Positions 1 through 9,023 are shown, numbered from the stretch's first letter. The stretch is DNA of 64,000 nt from an uncultured Eubacteriales bacterium (GCA_902764915.1 CACWXY010000002.1:1-64000), one strand, 5' to 3'. Translations and numbers: made by a program. Notes: generated from the sequence alone by a model not told the origin.

Positions 1-82
1 AACTTCTGTGGGACAGCGTCATAAAGCTGAAAGGAAATTGACTGCAGAGATGTCCTAAAACCGATGTTGGCGCTACATGAAC

Positions 83-123
83 AATCGTCCAAACACGTTA
101 ATTTACCATGTGTTTGGACGATT
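83..123. repeat. 14-bp perfect inverted repeat
   Basis: Positions 83-96 and 110-123 are exact reverse complements separated by a 13-base AT-rich loop. The right arm contains the first available ATG of the downstream nuclease fragment. It could be a hairpin in RNA, a transcription terminator for an upstream gene, or a scar of the event that removed the 5' end of that gene. The symmetry is seen directly. Its role is unknown. Confidence 0.8.
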
Positions 124-800
124 TGTTCTACTTGTTGTCGAAACTTCCGTTAGATGTTTATGTTGAAGATGATGAGGGTACGGTCTACGACTTGGAAGTT
201 CAGACAACAGACAAGCGTAATCTTGGGAAACGCACTCGATTTTACCAGAGCATGATTGACATAAGGATTCTGAAGAAAGGACAGGATTACAAGAAGCTGA
301 AGAAGAGCTTCGTAATCTTCATTTGCAACTACGACCCCTATGGAAAGTCTCGTTACATCTACACATTCAGGAACCGTTGTGATGAGGATTTTGAAGTTCT
401 GCTCGAGGATGAAGCGGCAAAGATTGTGATCAACACAAAGGGTACTGTTGGAGACATTGGAGATGATCTGAAGGCAGTAATCAAGTACATGGATACAGGT
501 GTCGCATCTACCGAGTACACGAAAGCTCTTGACGCTGAGGTGGAGAGCGTCAAATCTGACGAGAAAGTGAGGATGCAGTATATGTTGTTGATGGAAGCCT
601 ATGCCCATGAGAGAACCCTTGGCGACGGCCGAAGAGTAGTGCGCCTAGTTAGACGCAAAATGAACAAATTAAGCGTCGCTGACATGGCAGATATGTTTGA
701 TATTTCTTTGCCTGAGTGTAACAGCATTGTAACGATGATTGCGGAGCATCCTGACTGGGATGACGAGCAGATTGCGGATCAAGTAGACTGGGAAGAGTAA
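108..800 (+). pseudogene. Rpn-family PD-(D/E)XK nuclease, N-terminally truncated
   Basis: The open frame of 230 residues matches the body of the Rpn / PD-(D/E)XK putative transposase family, whose members are nucleases that promote recombination. Residues about 14-33 hold the core: an Asp in LDVYVED followed by the LEVQT motif, which supplies the catalytic Glu and Gln. The usual N-terminal 50-60 residues are missing. Just upstream, around 137-154, another frame reads as a plausible continuation (VETSVR), suggesting a frameshift near position 150 in addition to truncation. There is no convincing ribosome binding site, and the ATG lies in the arm of an inverted repeat. I infer a decayed copy. 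The C-terminal half (after residue 130) is the usual variable helical tail. Confidence 0.65.
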
Positions 801-820
801 GTCAGAGGTTGGCGGAAAAT

Positions 821-875
821 GCCCTCCAATCCCCATACCGACAAGGTTTTGGCGGTGCGGAGGGCCTTTCTTTGT
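821..875 (+). terminator. Rho-independent terminator-like hairpin
   Basis: GCCCTCC at 821-827 pairs with GGAGGGC at 859-865 and is followed by a T-rich tract (867-877). It lies just after the Rpn-like frame. The long loop makes it a moderate candidate. Confidence 0.45.
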
Positions 876-898
876 TTATAGGGATTTGAGGTGCTGGG

Positions 899-1268
899 AT
901 GACTCTGAACACAATCCACCACATAGCCATCATCTGCTCGGACAAGGATGCGGCACTCCGCTTTTACCATGACATCCTTGGCTTTCCGATCATCCGCTCT
1001 AATTACCGGGAGGCCGGAGAGATTGGAAGATTGATCTGGCGATCAATGAAGCCACAGAGCTGTTTTCAGCAAACACAACTTTACGATCCTCTCGGAGAAT
1101 GTACAGGATGGATTCGGTCCTGAGGTGCACTCCGCAAAAATGATGCCCAGGCTGGAAGGCAAAATAGAAGCCGGAACTCCATACGGATGGGTCCGGTCAT
1201 TGTCGCTGCCCACAAGAGAGACAGTGGAGGATGCTATTCAGATGTTGATGGAGGAGAAGGTGGGCTGA
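899..1268 (+). pseudogene. VOC/glyoxalase-family fragment joined to an unidentified C-terminal fragment
   Basis: The first 40 residues from ATG 899 match the start of VOC (glyoxalase/bleomycin resistance) proteins: a short strand, His in IHHIAI, then the FYHDILGFPI motif. The frame is then lost. The expected continuation (KIDLAINEATELFS) is in another frame at about 1027-1070, and a third frame from about 1080 reads FTILSENVQDGFGPEVHS and runs open to TGA 1266-1268. I do not recognise that last piece. A complete VOC protein of this type is about 120-130 residues. This is a broken gene with at least two frame changes, possibly a hybrid of two unrelated gene remnants. Confidence 0.55.
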
Positions 1269-1644
1269 GAAAGAAATGTGCGGGAATGTCTGCACATAGT
1301 TTTAATCATGTCCTGGTCATATACCCCGGAATATAATGAGTCGCTGAGTCGCTTCGGCGGCTCTATTTTTTTGCACATTTTGGGTCCAGTGACCCTGTTT
1401 TCAGGGAAAAGTATATACATTTTGGGCCAAAATGTACATAGTTTTCAAATCCCCTCGGGGTCACGGTTAAGAAAAGTCTCGGATCCCTTGCGGCGCAAGG
1501 GTTTCTGGACATCTCCCACCCCTGATTTTCACAGATAATTCAAAGCACCGACACAAGAGAAACCATGCTATTTCGGGCTTTTTGACATATAATCTATTTG
1601 TGATTTTATGCCCTGACGGGGCAAGGGAAGGAGGCGGCAGAGCC
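1269..1644. other. Intergenic stretch with several palindromes
   Basis: No convincing gene is seen. The region holds small hairpins: GGGTC/GACCC at 1382-1395, CCCTG/CAGGG at 1393-1406, a perfect 10-bp-arm palindrome at 1416-1436, and CCTTGC/GCAAGG near 1488-1502. The open frame across 1278-1538 has no family resemblance and is probably noise. Confidence 0.5.
1416..1436. promoter_or_regulatory. 21-bp palindrome (10-bp arms)
   Basis: TACATTTTGG and CCAAAATGTA flank a single G. A similar half-site, ACATTTTGGG, occurs about 41 bp upstream at 1375-1384. A two-site operator for a dimeric regulator is one reading; the function is unknown. Confidence 0.45.
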
Positions 1645-3397
1645 ATGGGATATGTCGCTGATGTGACCAAGCGATGCCTCTCGTATGATGACGAGATGGA
1701 ATGGTTTGAATATAAAAAGGGTAGCGCCGTTTCCAGCGTCGATGATATAGGAGAATATATCTCTGCCTTGTCAAATGGTGCAGCCATGAATGGTGAGGCC
1801 TACGGTTTTCTAATCTGGGGCATCCATAATGAAACGCATGAACCGACTGGAACAGATTTCAAATATACAAAAGATGTAGAACATGAGCCTTTTGAGCATC
1901 GTCTATATAGGAATGTTGCACCAGCGATCTTTTGCCGCTTCGATGAAGAACTGGTCGAAGGCAAGAGAGTTGTTGTTCTTACAATCCCGGCAGCAAGAAT
2001 AGCTCCCACATCATATAAGAATGAGCGATACATCAGGATAGGGTCAAGCAAGGAAAACATCAAGAAACATCCTGAAAGGGAAGCCGCTCTGTTCCGGATC
2101 CTCAATTTTGGCCCGCCGAATCTGCTCAACACGGAATCTCGTTTTTCCGACTTGACGTTTGATCAGCTTTTCCTGTATTACGACATGAAGGGAATTAAGC
2201 TGATCAAGAAGACGTTCAAAACGAATTTGGAACTGCTGACCAAGTGTCCAGCGCCAAATTCTTATATCCCGCTGGCGACGCTTTAGCGACAAATTGAGGC
2301 CTGAATGATTCAAATGTGCGGGCAGAAACGAGAGCGAAAACGTGACACACTTTTTTCTTCCAGCACCGTATATCAACCCCGCATTTAGCGCAAAAGAGGC
2401 ACCTGGAATTGCAGGCAAGAGCTTGTCAGCCCTCGGATTATAAAATGTCACGGGTGCAGATCTGGGGTTTTCAGACTGCCGCCAGCACAGAAAACAATTT
2501 GGCATAATAAGGACGGAAAGTATAATATGTTGGCGCAGTTGCTTTCCGATGATTCACATATACCTATTCGCTGTGTTCAATGGCAAAGATAAGACTTCGA
2601 CAATGTACGCAGTCAGAGAATACGGAAATATGTGTTTGCTGTGTTCAATGGCAAAGATAAGACTTCGACAATGTACGCAGTCAGAGAATACGGAAATATG
2701 TGTTTGCTCATGTCATTGGATAAGGTCCTTGATTTTGGAGATACTTTGAATGTGCCGCAGGTGGATGAACGTGAGCGTAAAGTTGAACGTAAAGAAGTTA
2801 TGCTATTCAGCAAGCAGGCCTTTGCGGAAGCTGTCATAAATGCTTTTGCTCACAATCACTGGGTGAATGGTGATTCTCCGATGTTTACGGCCTATGAGGA
2901 TCGAATCGAAATCGTTTCTCTGGGTACTCTTCCTCCCGGCCAGACGAAAGAGGGCTTCTTTGGTGGTATCTCTATACCGGTGAATAAGAAATTGTCGGAA
3001 ATCCTTCTTCAACTACATATCAGTGAAAAGAGCGGACGCGGCGTACCGAGGATCGTCAAGGAGTACGGGCAGGAAGCTTTTGAGTTTAGGGATAACGCCA
3101 TTGTGGTTACCATTCCATTCAACAAGGCTCGACTTGGGTACTGATACCCAAGAGACTACCCAAGTCATGACCCAAGTGAGTGCACAAGGTGAAGAGATAG
3201 AAACATCCATTGAACAGAAAATAATGGATTTTTGCAAGGAGCCCAAAAGCACTAAAGAAATAGCGGCGATGCTCGGGTATAAAGAGAGAAAATCCGCTGC
3301 ACGATATATTCGTCCATTGCTTGAAAAAGGGCGTATAGCGATGACTATCCCAGATAAACGTAATAGCCAGAATCAGAAATACATCACGATAAAATAA
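1645..3397 (+). pseudogene. AlbA_2/RecG-like transcriptional regulator, disrupted
   Basis: The family combines an N-terminal Schlafen AlbA_2 DNA-binding domain, a HATPase_c_4 domain and a C-terminal winged helix. Start ATG 1645 follows AAGGAGG at 1628-1634. AlbA_2 features (EWFEYKKG, GEAYGFLIWGI, YIRIGSS) are intact to about 2235, after which the frame ends at 2286. The middle (2287-2560) is scrambled, with recognisable pieces such as GKYNMLAQLLSDD in another frame at about 2510-2550. A 68-bp tandem duplication (2570-2705) shifts the frame again. The HATPase part (AVINAFAHNHW, SGRGVPRI) reads from about 2650 to 3144, and the winged-helix tail reads in yet another frame to TAA at 3397. I conclude a pseudogene with at least three lesions. 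Members of this family are typical of accessory regions. Confidence 0.8.
2570..2705 (+). repeat. 68-bp tandem duplication
   Basis: Two consecutive copies of a 68-bp unit (2570-2637 and 2638-2705), essentially identical. Because 68 is not a multiple of three, the duplication changes the reading frame of the regulator pseudogene around it. Confidence 0.9.
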
Positions 3398-3403
3398 CGT
3401 AGA

Positions 3404-3463
3404 GCCCACCGAGCGGCTATTCCACTTATCTATCCTGATAAGCTGAACGGTCGCTTGGTGGGC
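3404..3463 (+). terminator. Stem-loop after the regulator pseudogene
   Basis: GCCCACCGAGCG at 3404-3415 pairs with CGCTTGGTGGGC at 3452-3463 (one G-T pair). The loop is long and the following sequence is only moderately T-rich, so terminator function is uncertain. Confidence 0.4.
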
Positions 3464-3477
3464 ATCTCTTTGTCTGC

Positions 3478-3506
3478 TTCTGACAAAATTTATCAGCGAC
3501 TATAAT
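3478..3506 (+). promoter_or_regulatory. Possible promoter for the SEC-C gene
   Basis: A perfect -10 box TATAAT (3501-3506) stands 17 bp after a weak -35 (TTCTGA, 3478-3483), about 95 bases before the TTG start of the next gene. Confidence 0.4.
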
Positions 3507-3602
3507 CTGCTGTGAGAAATAGCCGTGGCTATATCAAATCCAGCGTAAACCTGCAGAAAATGAAAGGGCTTTGCAGCCCTGGAAGAAGGAGTCTGAAGTA
3601 AA

Positions 3603-4520
3603 TTGGATAAGGCTTGGCTGGACACCTGCATTACGGCAGGAGAGTTTCTCTACGGGGAGTACCCCATTTCAGTTCTCCAGGAACTCTACGCCACAAAGGG
3701 CGAGAGGGTAAGCAAGCAGCAGATCATGGAGTTCTTCGACAGCGGCTCCATGATGGTCTGTGACGGAGAAATGGTGAGCCCGCTGATCGCGACCACAGAC
3801 CCGATGCTGGGGATGTTTAAGGACGCGGACAGGAACGGCAATCCGTATGCCTCCCTGCACTTTGATCTGGATGAGCTGCAGGTTTTGAGAAAAGAGAACG
3901 CCATCGTCGAGAAACAGCCGTACTGGATTCCCACAGCTGCGCAGATCGAGGAGCTGATGGAGAACGGGTACATTTCTACCCCGGCCATGAAGAAGCTGGA
4001 GGAGAAGATCAGATCGGTCGGCGCTGCCCCCGATTTCCTGAAGACTCTCTGGCCCAGGCTGTCAGCGAGGAAGCTCGAAATGATGGAAGCTATCAACATG
4101 GTATTTATCGGGATGTATCCGAAGTCGGTCAGCCCGGAAGAAGGTGCAGACCCGCCTCCGGATATGAAGGAAAGCGTACCGACCATCGATGCCCTGAACG
4201 CTATGATGCCGATGGTGACCGGCTTTCTCAATAGCGTCAACAACAGGAACCGGAAGGGCTGGCCGCCGGATGAGCTGGCAAAGAAAGTGCCAAAGTACCG
4301 CGGGATGCCCACCATCATACCGGGAAGCGCCGCATTTGCCAGAACGCTGAAAGAAGCGGAACCGCAGTTGAGGGCCATGGGCGCGAATGTGGACTACAGC
4401 TCCATCGACTCCTTTGCCACGGTCGGTCCCTACGGTGAACGGCGGGTTGTGAAGGTCGGCCGGAACGATCCATGCCCTTGCGGCAGCGGAAAAAAATACA
4501 AGCATTGCCACGGAAGGTGA
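3603..4520 (+). CDS. SEC-C motif protein of unknown function
   Basis: A 305-residue soluble protein. The last 20 residues form a SEC-C zinc-binding motif, [19 protein letters not shown] (Cys-X-Cys...Cys-His pattern), as found at the C-terminus of SecA and many uncharacterised proteins, where it binds zinc and often mediates protein or nucleic-acid contact. The rest is helical, rich in Met and acidic residues, with no family I recognise. The start is TTG 3603, chosen because AAGAAGGAG lies about 11 bases upstream. The next gene on the same strand encodes a large DUF2325 protein, so the two may form an accessory pair. Codon use and neighbours (pseudogenes, repeats) suggest an acquired region. 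Confidence 0.7.
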   Translation: MDKAWLDTCITAGEFLYGEYPISVLQELYATKGERVSKQQIMEFFDSGSMMVCDGEMVSPLIATTDPMLGMFKDADRNGNPYASLHFDLDELQVLRKENAIVEKQPYWIPTAAQIEELMENGYISTPAMKKLEEKIRSVGAAPDFLKTLWPRLSARKLEMMEAINMVFIGMYPKSVSPEEGADPPPDMKESVPTIDALNAMMPMVTGFLNSVNNRNRKGWPPDELAKKVPKYRGMPTIIPGSAAFARTLKEAEPQLRAMGANVDYSSIDSFATVGPYGERRVVKVGRNDPCPCGSGKKYKHCHGR

Positions 4521-4810
4521 CGAGGCTTCCAGGTTTCCACAGCCTCCCCCTGTGCCAATGACCACAGGCAAACATAGATGCCGCTTGTCGCCGGCACAGG
4601 GAGGCAGTTTGCCATAGGGCGGAGCAGCGTAAGAGGAACAGCAGTGAGAACAGGTTTTCGTTCACACTGATTGATCAATTGGACCGGTTGACTCATTCCA
4701 GCTTCGGAGTGATTGATTACATACGTTAAGCGGGCCACAGGCCAAAGGACTGTGAAGAAGCCGCAGGCTGAACACCGTCAGGCACTCCTTTGAAGCAGGA
4801 GGATTGGGAA
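4521..4810. other. Intergenic region with a GC-rich stem-loop
   Basis: GCCTCCCCCTGTGCC (4542-4556) can pair with GGCACAGGGAGGC (4593-4605), leaving two bulged C residues. No T tract follows. The rest of the interval shows no gene; a small palindrome TTGATCAA lies near 4673. Confidence 0.4.
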
Positions 4811-6913
4811 GTGAAGAAGATGCCAGACTACAGCACGCCAAACAAGCGGAAACGCTACATTGAAAGCGAGTTCAAGCGTTTTGAGAATCATCTGGAGGAT
4901 GTAATCGGCAGGAGCGAACCGGCCCTGCTCTACAGCCCTTTCGGAGAAAGAAGGACAAGAGCCCTTCTGGCTTTCTACGACCGCGCAGAAGCTGCGTTCG
5001 GAAGGCTGTGCACAGATTCGCTCCTTGAAACGCTGGTCGACGCGGAGATCAGGCCGCTGCTGACTTATAACGATGTGAACCAGAACGATGACCTGACCAT
5101 CGGCGCAGCGCTTTGGATTCTGGAGACCATGCGAAAGACAGAGCGGTTCAGGGAGATGACGAAAATCCTGCCGGACCTGACCGGTGAACCGCCCTTCTAT
5201 CTGCCGACGGATTTCTCCTATCCCTGTTTTTCGAATGACCTGATCGAGGCGGTCATGTACGTGCTGAAGCACAAGCATGTGGACGCTAGAGGCATGGACA
5301 CTGAGCTGGCCAGCGAGGAAGCGGCGAGAGGGGAAAAGCCCGTTCCATTGTTCGCGGAGATTATGCGCATGCTGCCGGAGGAGAAGGTGAAACAAGCGTG
5401 CGAGAGGTTCAAGGAACTCCAATGGAACCTGCTTTCCCGCTACATCCGATGCGATGTCTGGCTGACACAGGAGATTGACCGGAGGGCCCAGAGCATCAGC
5501 TCTATGTTGCCCGCGCCGTTCTCCGGGCCACTGGCAAAGCCCCTGGCGCAACCTCTGGCAAAACCTCAGACCAATCCCATGATGGACCTGGACGATCTGG
5601 TCAGGAGAGATGAGGAGAGACGCAGGATTGCCGAGGATGCAGAAAAGTACCTTCGAATGAAGTCCAGTTTTCCCATGCGGTTCAGGGAGTTCCTCCTGAT
5701 GGAGCGGAAGCAGATCATCCAGGAGGCAGGCAGCAGGGTAATGGCTGATGAACTTTCGGGGTTCGTAATCGAAGACTCATATGAAATTTGCTTTGCCATC
5801 TACTACCTGATCGAAAGCGGAGACGATGCACCCTGGCTTATGTCTTCCGGCGCACAGCTGTGCGATGCCGCCCTTCACATGCTGCCATGGTTTGCTGACG
5901 ATAGCGACTGGGATGAGGACGACCGGGATTCCTGGGACGATGCCATAACCTATGACATCAACGGATGGCTTGACGATGATCCGCCAGAGGAAGAGGTCGA
6001 TTTCTACCATGCGAAGCACCAGGGCAGGACGCTGGCGCAGATCGTCTATGAACTAAGCCGAGGCGTTGTGCCGGTTGGGCAGCACCCGTTTGAGAAAAAC
6101 CGCCTTGAAATGATCGAAGAGGGTATGGATGAGAGAATTGCCCGGAAAGTCATCGACATGGCGGAGATGTTCTTCCTGCGGGACTTCCAGGCGGACACCT
6201 ACAAAGCCTTTGACCCCTTTCCGTGGGAAAAGGATGATGAGAAGGATGAGAATGTAGCGGAGACGGAGACAGCACAGCAGATGGACGCATCGGATGCTGG
6301 CCAGATGCCCACACCGGGTGGATACTGGGGACGGACGTTCGGGATGGCAGCGCCGGTAGAGAAACCTACAGAAGTGGTAAAAGAGACACCGAAGGAAGCC
6401 AGGTCCGAAGAACTGGAAAAAGCAAAACAGGAGATCAATGCCCTTCGGGATGCTCTGTACAAGGAGCGCCGGGAAGCAAGCGATGAGAGGGCAAAGTACG
6501 AGCATGAGCTGAAAGCTCTGCGGATGGAACACAGGGAACTGGCGGATCTGAGGACGCTGGTCTTCAACCAGGAGAACGAGGTCCCGGAACATCTGGAGAG
6601 GACAGAGCGGAAGATCAACTACCCATACAGTACTCGAAAACGCACGGTCATCTTCGGTGGACACGATACCTTCCTGAAGGCTATCAAGCCCATGCTGCCG
6701 ACAGTGCGATTTGTGGACGCGAACAACCTGGCGTTCAACCCGGAGATCATCCGAAATGCGGATGTGGTCTGGATTCAGAACAACTGCATTTCACATGCGC
6801 AGTACTGGGGGGTTGTCAAAAACTGCAAACTGGCAGGAATTCAGATGCGGTACTTCGGATACGCATCAGCGGAAAAATGTGCGGAACAGCTGGTCGAATG
6901 GGATCGGAAATGA
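4811..6913 (+). CDS. Large DUF2325-domain protein
   Basis: About 700 residues. GTG 4811 is preferred as start because AGGAGG (4797-4802) stands 8 bases upstream; the ATG at 4820 is too far. The C-terminal 90 residues match DUF2325 (YSTRKRTVIFGGHDTF..., then VVWIQNNCISHAQYW), a small Rossmann-like domain of unknown role. It is preceded by a charged coiled-coil (about residues 525-590, rich in Glu, Lys and Arg). The first 500 residues are soluble, helical and acidic, with an Asp-rich stretch (about 365-395), and match nothing I recognise. No membrane segments are seen. Its neighbours are a SEC-C protein upstream and tandem repeats downstream, so I suspect an accessory or defence-type cassette, which is inference only. 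Confidence 0.7.
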   Translation: MKKMPDYSTPNKRKRYIESEFKRFENHLEDVIGRSEPALLYSPFGERRTRALLAFYDRAEAAFGRLCTDSLLETLVDAEIRPLLTYNDVNQNDDLTIGAALWILETMRKTERFREMTKILPDLTGEPPFYLPTDFSYPCFSNDLIEAVMYVLKHKHVDARGMDTELASEEAARGEKPVPLFAEIMRMLPEEKVKQACERFKELQWNLLSRYIRCDVWLTQEIDRRAQSISSMLPAPFSGPLAKPLAQPLAKPQTNPMMDLDDLVRRDEERRRIAEDAEKYLRMKSSFPMRFREFLLMERKQIIQEAGSRVMADELSGFVIEDSYEICFAIYYLIESGDDAPWLMSSGAQLCDAALHMLPWFADDSDWDEDDRDSWDDAITYDINGWLDDDPPEEEVDFYHAKHQGRTLAQIVYELSRGVVPVGQHPFEKNRLEMIEEGMDERIARKVIDMAEMFFLRDFQADTYKAFDPFPWEKDDEKDENVAETETAQQMDASDAGQMPTPGGYWGRTFGMAAPVEKPTEVVKETPKEARSEELEKAKQEINALRDALYKERREASDERAKYEHELKALRMEHRELADLRTLVFNQENEVPEHLERTERKINYPYSTRKRTVIFGGHDTFLKAIKPMLPTVRFVDANNLAFNPEIIRNADVVWIQNNCISHAQYWGVVKNCKLAGIQMRYFGYASAEKCAEQLVEWDRK

Positions 6914-6926
6914 GGAAGCCTTTGGG

Positions 6927-7147
6927 CCTGCCGCATCTGCCGCAAAGTTCCCGCCGATGAAAAAACACCGCACCCTGCCTCTCATCCAGGAATGCAGATA
7001 ACGCCAGGGATTGTCTGAAAAAACCTGCCACATCTGCCGCAAAGTTCCCGCCGATGAAAAAAACACCGCACCCTGCCTCTCATGCAGGACTGCAGAAAAT
7101 GCCTGGGATTGTCTGAAAAGCCTGCCACATCTGCCGCACATGTGTAG
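6927..7147 (+). repeat. 97-bp direct repeats, 2.25 copies
   Basis: Units begin at 6927, 7023 and 7121 (spacing 96 and 98 because of runs of A). The unit contains CTGCCGCAAAGTTCCCGCCG, an A run, and TGGGATTGTCTGAAAA-like ends. The third copy breaks off after about 20 bases. The repeats start 14 bases after the DUF2325 gene stop codon. Confidence 0.85.
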
Positions 7148-7162
7148 CGTATAATGGTTTTA

Positions 7163-7219
7163 CCGAAAATCGGAAAAAGAATTCCCGATAATCGGAAGAG
7201 AAATTCCGTGAAAACGGAA
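7163..7219. promoter_or_regulatory. Three phased palindromes (putative operator array)
   Basis: CCGAAAATCGG (7163-7173), CCGATAATCGG (7185-7195) and TTCCGTGAAAACGGAA (7204-7219) have centres about 22 bp apart, close to two helical turns. They share the pattern CCG-5 or 6 bases-CGGAA. They follow a TATAAT box and lie about 230 bases ahead of the GntP permease, so they may bind a regulator of that transcript. No regulator gene is adjacent. Confidence 0.5.
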
Positions 7220-7449
7220 CGGGGCATGTTGAAGAAAATATACCAATCTTTTATCCTTTGATTGAACACCACTTCAGACAAAGGAGGAAAGGAAGCTGCT
7301 CAACATGACCCGGATCAATCATATCAGAGATTGGCGCTTCTGCATTTTGGGTGGGTGAATAAGGGGCAAATAGTGCCAAACAGTAATAAAGTTATTGTAT
7401 TCTCATCTATGATCTGCAACAATATATTTGCTATTATTGGGAGGGGTGC

Positions 7450-8871
7450 ATGATGGAAATTGATGGTATCCGCATGCTGGTTGGTTTAGTGATCGGCATA
7501 GCTCTGCTGATTCTGCTTGTGCTGAAAACAAGGGTACAGACTTTCCTTGCTCTGATTATCAGTACAATTGTGATTGGCGTCATCGGAGGCATGCCTCTGA
7601 CCGCAACAGACATTGTGGATGCGGCCGGTGAAACCAGGAGAGGCGTCAGTATCATCAATTCCATCACAAGCGGTTTTGGCGGAACGTTGGGAAGCATCGG
7701 AATCATCATCGGATTGGGCGTTATGATGGGCCAGATCTTCGATATTTCCGGCGCGGCAAAACGCATGGCATATACATTTCTCAAACTCTTCGGGAAGGGC
7801 AGAGAGGAAGAGGCTCTAGCGCTGACCGGTTTTTTGGTTTCGATTCCGATCTTCTGTGATTCCGGGTTTATCGTTCTTGCTCCGATTGCAAAGGCACTTT
7901 CGAACATTACAAAAAAATCTGCTATTGGTCTGGGGGTGTCGCTGGCTGCCGGTCTGGTGATTACCCACTCTCTGGTGCCTCCGACTCCTGGTCCGCTTGG
8001 CGTGTGTGGTATCTTCAGCATTGATGTGGGAAACTTTATCCTGCTGACAATTGGACTGGCACTCCCGATGATCATCGCCTGCATCATTTACGCAAAGAAG
8101 TACCTGGCCAGGAAATTCTGTTGGATGTCGGATGAAGAAGGCGGTATCGATGAACCGTCTGGCCAGATACCTGACTTGAAGCTTTCTTTCCTTGAGGAGA
8201 CGAAAGACCTTCCGAGTGCCTTTACTTCTTTCCTGCCTCTGGTGCTGCCGATTCTACTGATTCTGATTAACACTGTTGCGTCTGCATTGAAAGTTCCTGG
8301 ACTGGTATGGGAAATCCTGATTTTCCTCGGTCAGCCGATCGTGGCTGTGGGAATCGGCTTACTGGCGGCGATTTTTACGCTGGGTCATCCTTTCAGCCGA
8401 GATACCATCCTGCATGAGATGGAAAAGGGTATGGCTTCTGCCGGCGTGATTATCCTGGTGACAGGCGGCGGAGGTGCACTTGGACGCATCATCACGGATT
8501 CAGGTCTGGGCGGATACATTGCCCATGGCCTGGCCGGCAGCAAAATACCACTCATTTTACTGCCTCTTGCTATTTCCACGCTGATGCGATTCATTCAGGG
8601 ATCCGGTACGGTTGCCATGACCACGGCAGCAAGTATCACAGCTCCGATACTGATTGCTTCCGGCACGGTCAGTCCTGTACTCGGGGCAATCGCCTGCTGT
8701 GTTGGATCCCTGTTCTTCGGATACTTCAATGACAGCTACTTCTGGGTTGTGAATCGGACATTGGGCGTCTCTGAAGGCGGGGATCAGTTGAGAGTGTGGT
8801 CTGCTACTTCAACCATCGCATGGGCAGTCGGCGTCGTGGAGGTTCTGATCCTGTGCATTTTCATGCATTGA
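7450..8871 (+). CDS. GntP-family gluconate:H+ symporter-like permease
   Basis: A 473-residue integral membrane protein of the GntP family, importers of gluconate and related sugar acids. The N-terminal helix is followed by characteristic family segments: TSGFGGTLGSIGIIIGLG, SIPIFCDSGFIVLAPI and HSLVPPTPGPLG. Length and about 12 hydrophobic segments match the family (about 440-470 residues). GGGAGGGG stands just upstream; ATG 7450 or the next codon ATG 7453 (better spaced) could be used. Substrate cannot be set from sequence. The uronate catabolic genes lie 11 kb away, so a sugar acid is plausible. The gene ends where a truncated prophage fragment on the other strand begins, so its 3' side was an insertion or deletion junction. 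Confidence 0.85.
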   Translation: MMEIDGIRMLVGLVIGIALLILLVLKTRVQTFLALIISTIVIGVIGGMPLTATDIVDAAGETRRGVSIINSITSGFGGTLGSIGIIIGLGVMMGQIFDISGAAKRMAYTFLKLFGKGREEEALALTGFLVSIPIFCDSGFIVLAPIAKALSNITKKSAIGLGVSLAAGLVITHSLVPPTPGPLGVCGIFSIDVGNFILLTIGLALPMIIACIIYAKKYLARKFCWMSDEEGGIDEPSGQIPDLKLSFLEETKDLPSAFTSFLPLVLPILLILINTVASALKVPGLVWEILIFLGQPIVAVGIGLLAAIFTLGHPFSRDTILHEMEKGMASAGVIILVTGGGGALGRIITDSGLGGYIAHGLAGSKIPLILLPLAISTLMRFIQGSGTVAMTTAASITAPILIASGTVSPVLGAIACCVGSLFFGYFNDSYFWVVNRTLGVSEGGDQLRVWSATSTIAWAVGVVEVLILCIFMH

Positions 8872-9023
8872 TCAAGTTTTAGGAGCTTCTCCGCGTCCTT
8901 CAGCTGTGCCTGAGTATTTTTGACTTCCTTGTTGACTCCGGCGAGTGCTGATTGGAGCTTAGTCGTGTCACCCCCAATGGATACAGTGATACCTTTCAGG
9001 TCACGTCCTCCGCCATGGATCAT
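8872..9023 (-). pseudogene. Phage tail tape-measure protein, N-terminal fragment
   Basis: The frame reads DLKGITVSIGGDTTKLQSAL followed by a segment with KEVKNTQAQLKDAEKLLKLD, the classic start of siphophage tape-measure proteins in Bacillota. Only about 50 of the usual 600-1500 residues remain. The fragment is cut off where the GntP gene ends. A one-base change near the start also separates a likely original ATG (MAED...) from the body. It belongs to the same minus-strand tail module as the zinc-ribbon and tail-chaperone remnants upstream. Confidence 0.75.

Larger units (their letters stand above)
6914..7449. other. Non-coding region with tandem repeats and a palindrome array
   Basis: It contains about two and a quarter copies of a 97-bp unit, then a TATAAT box (7150-7155), then three regularly spaced palindromes (7163-7219). 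The open frame at 7262-7453 has no recognisable product. The interval ends at the GntP gene. Confidence 0.6.

Noticed and set aside
7262-7453. Small open frame before the GntP gene
   Set aside because: No start with a proper ribosome binding site and no recognisable product; the AAGGAGG at 7281 has no well-spaced start codon.
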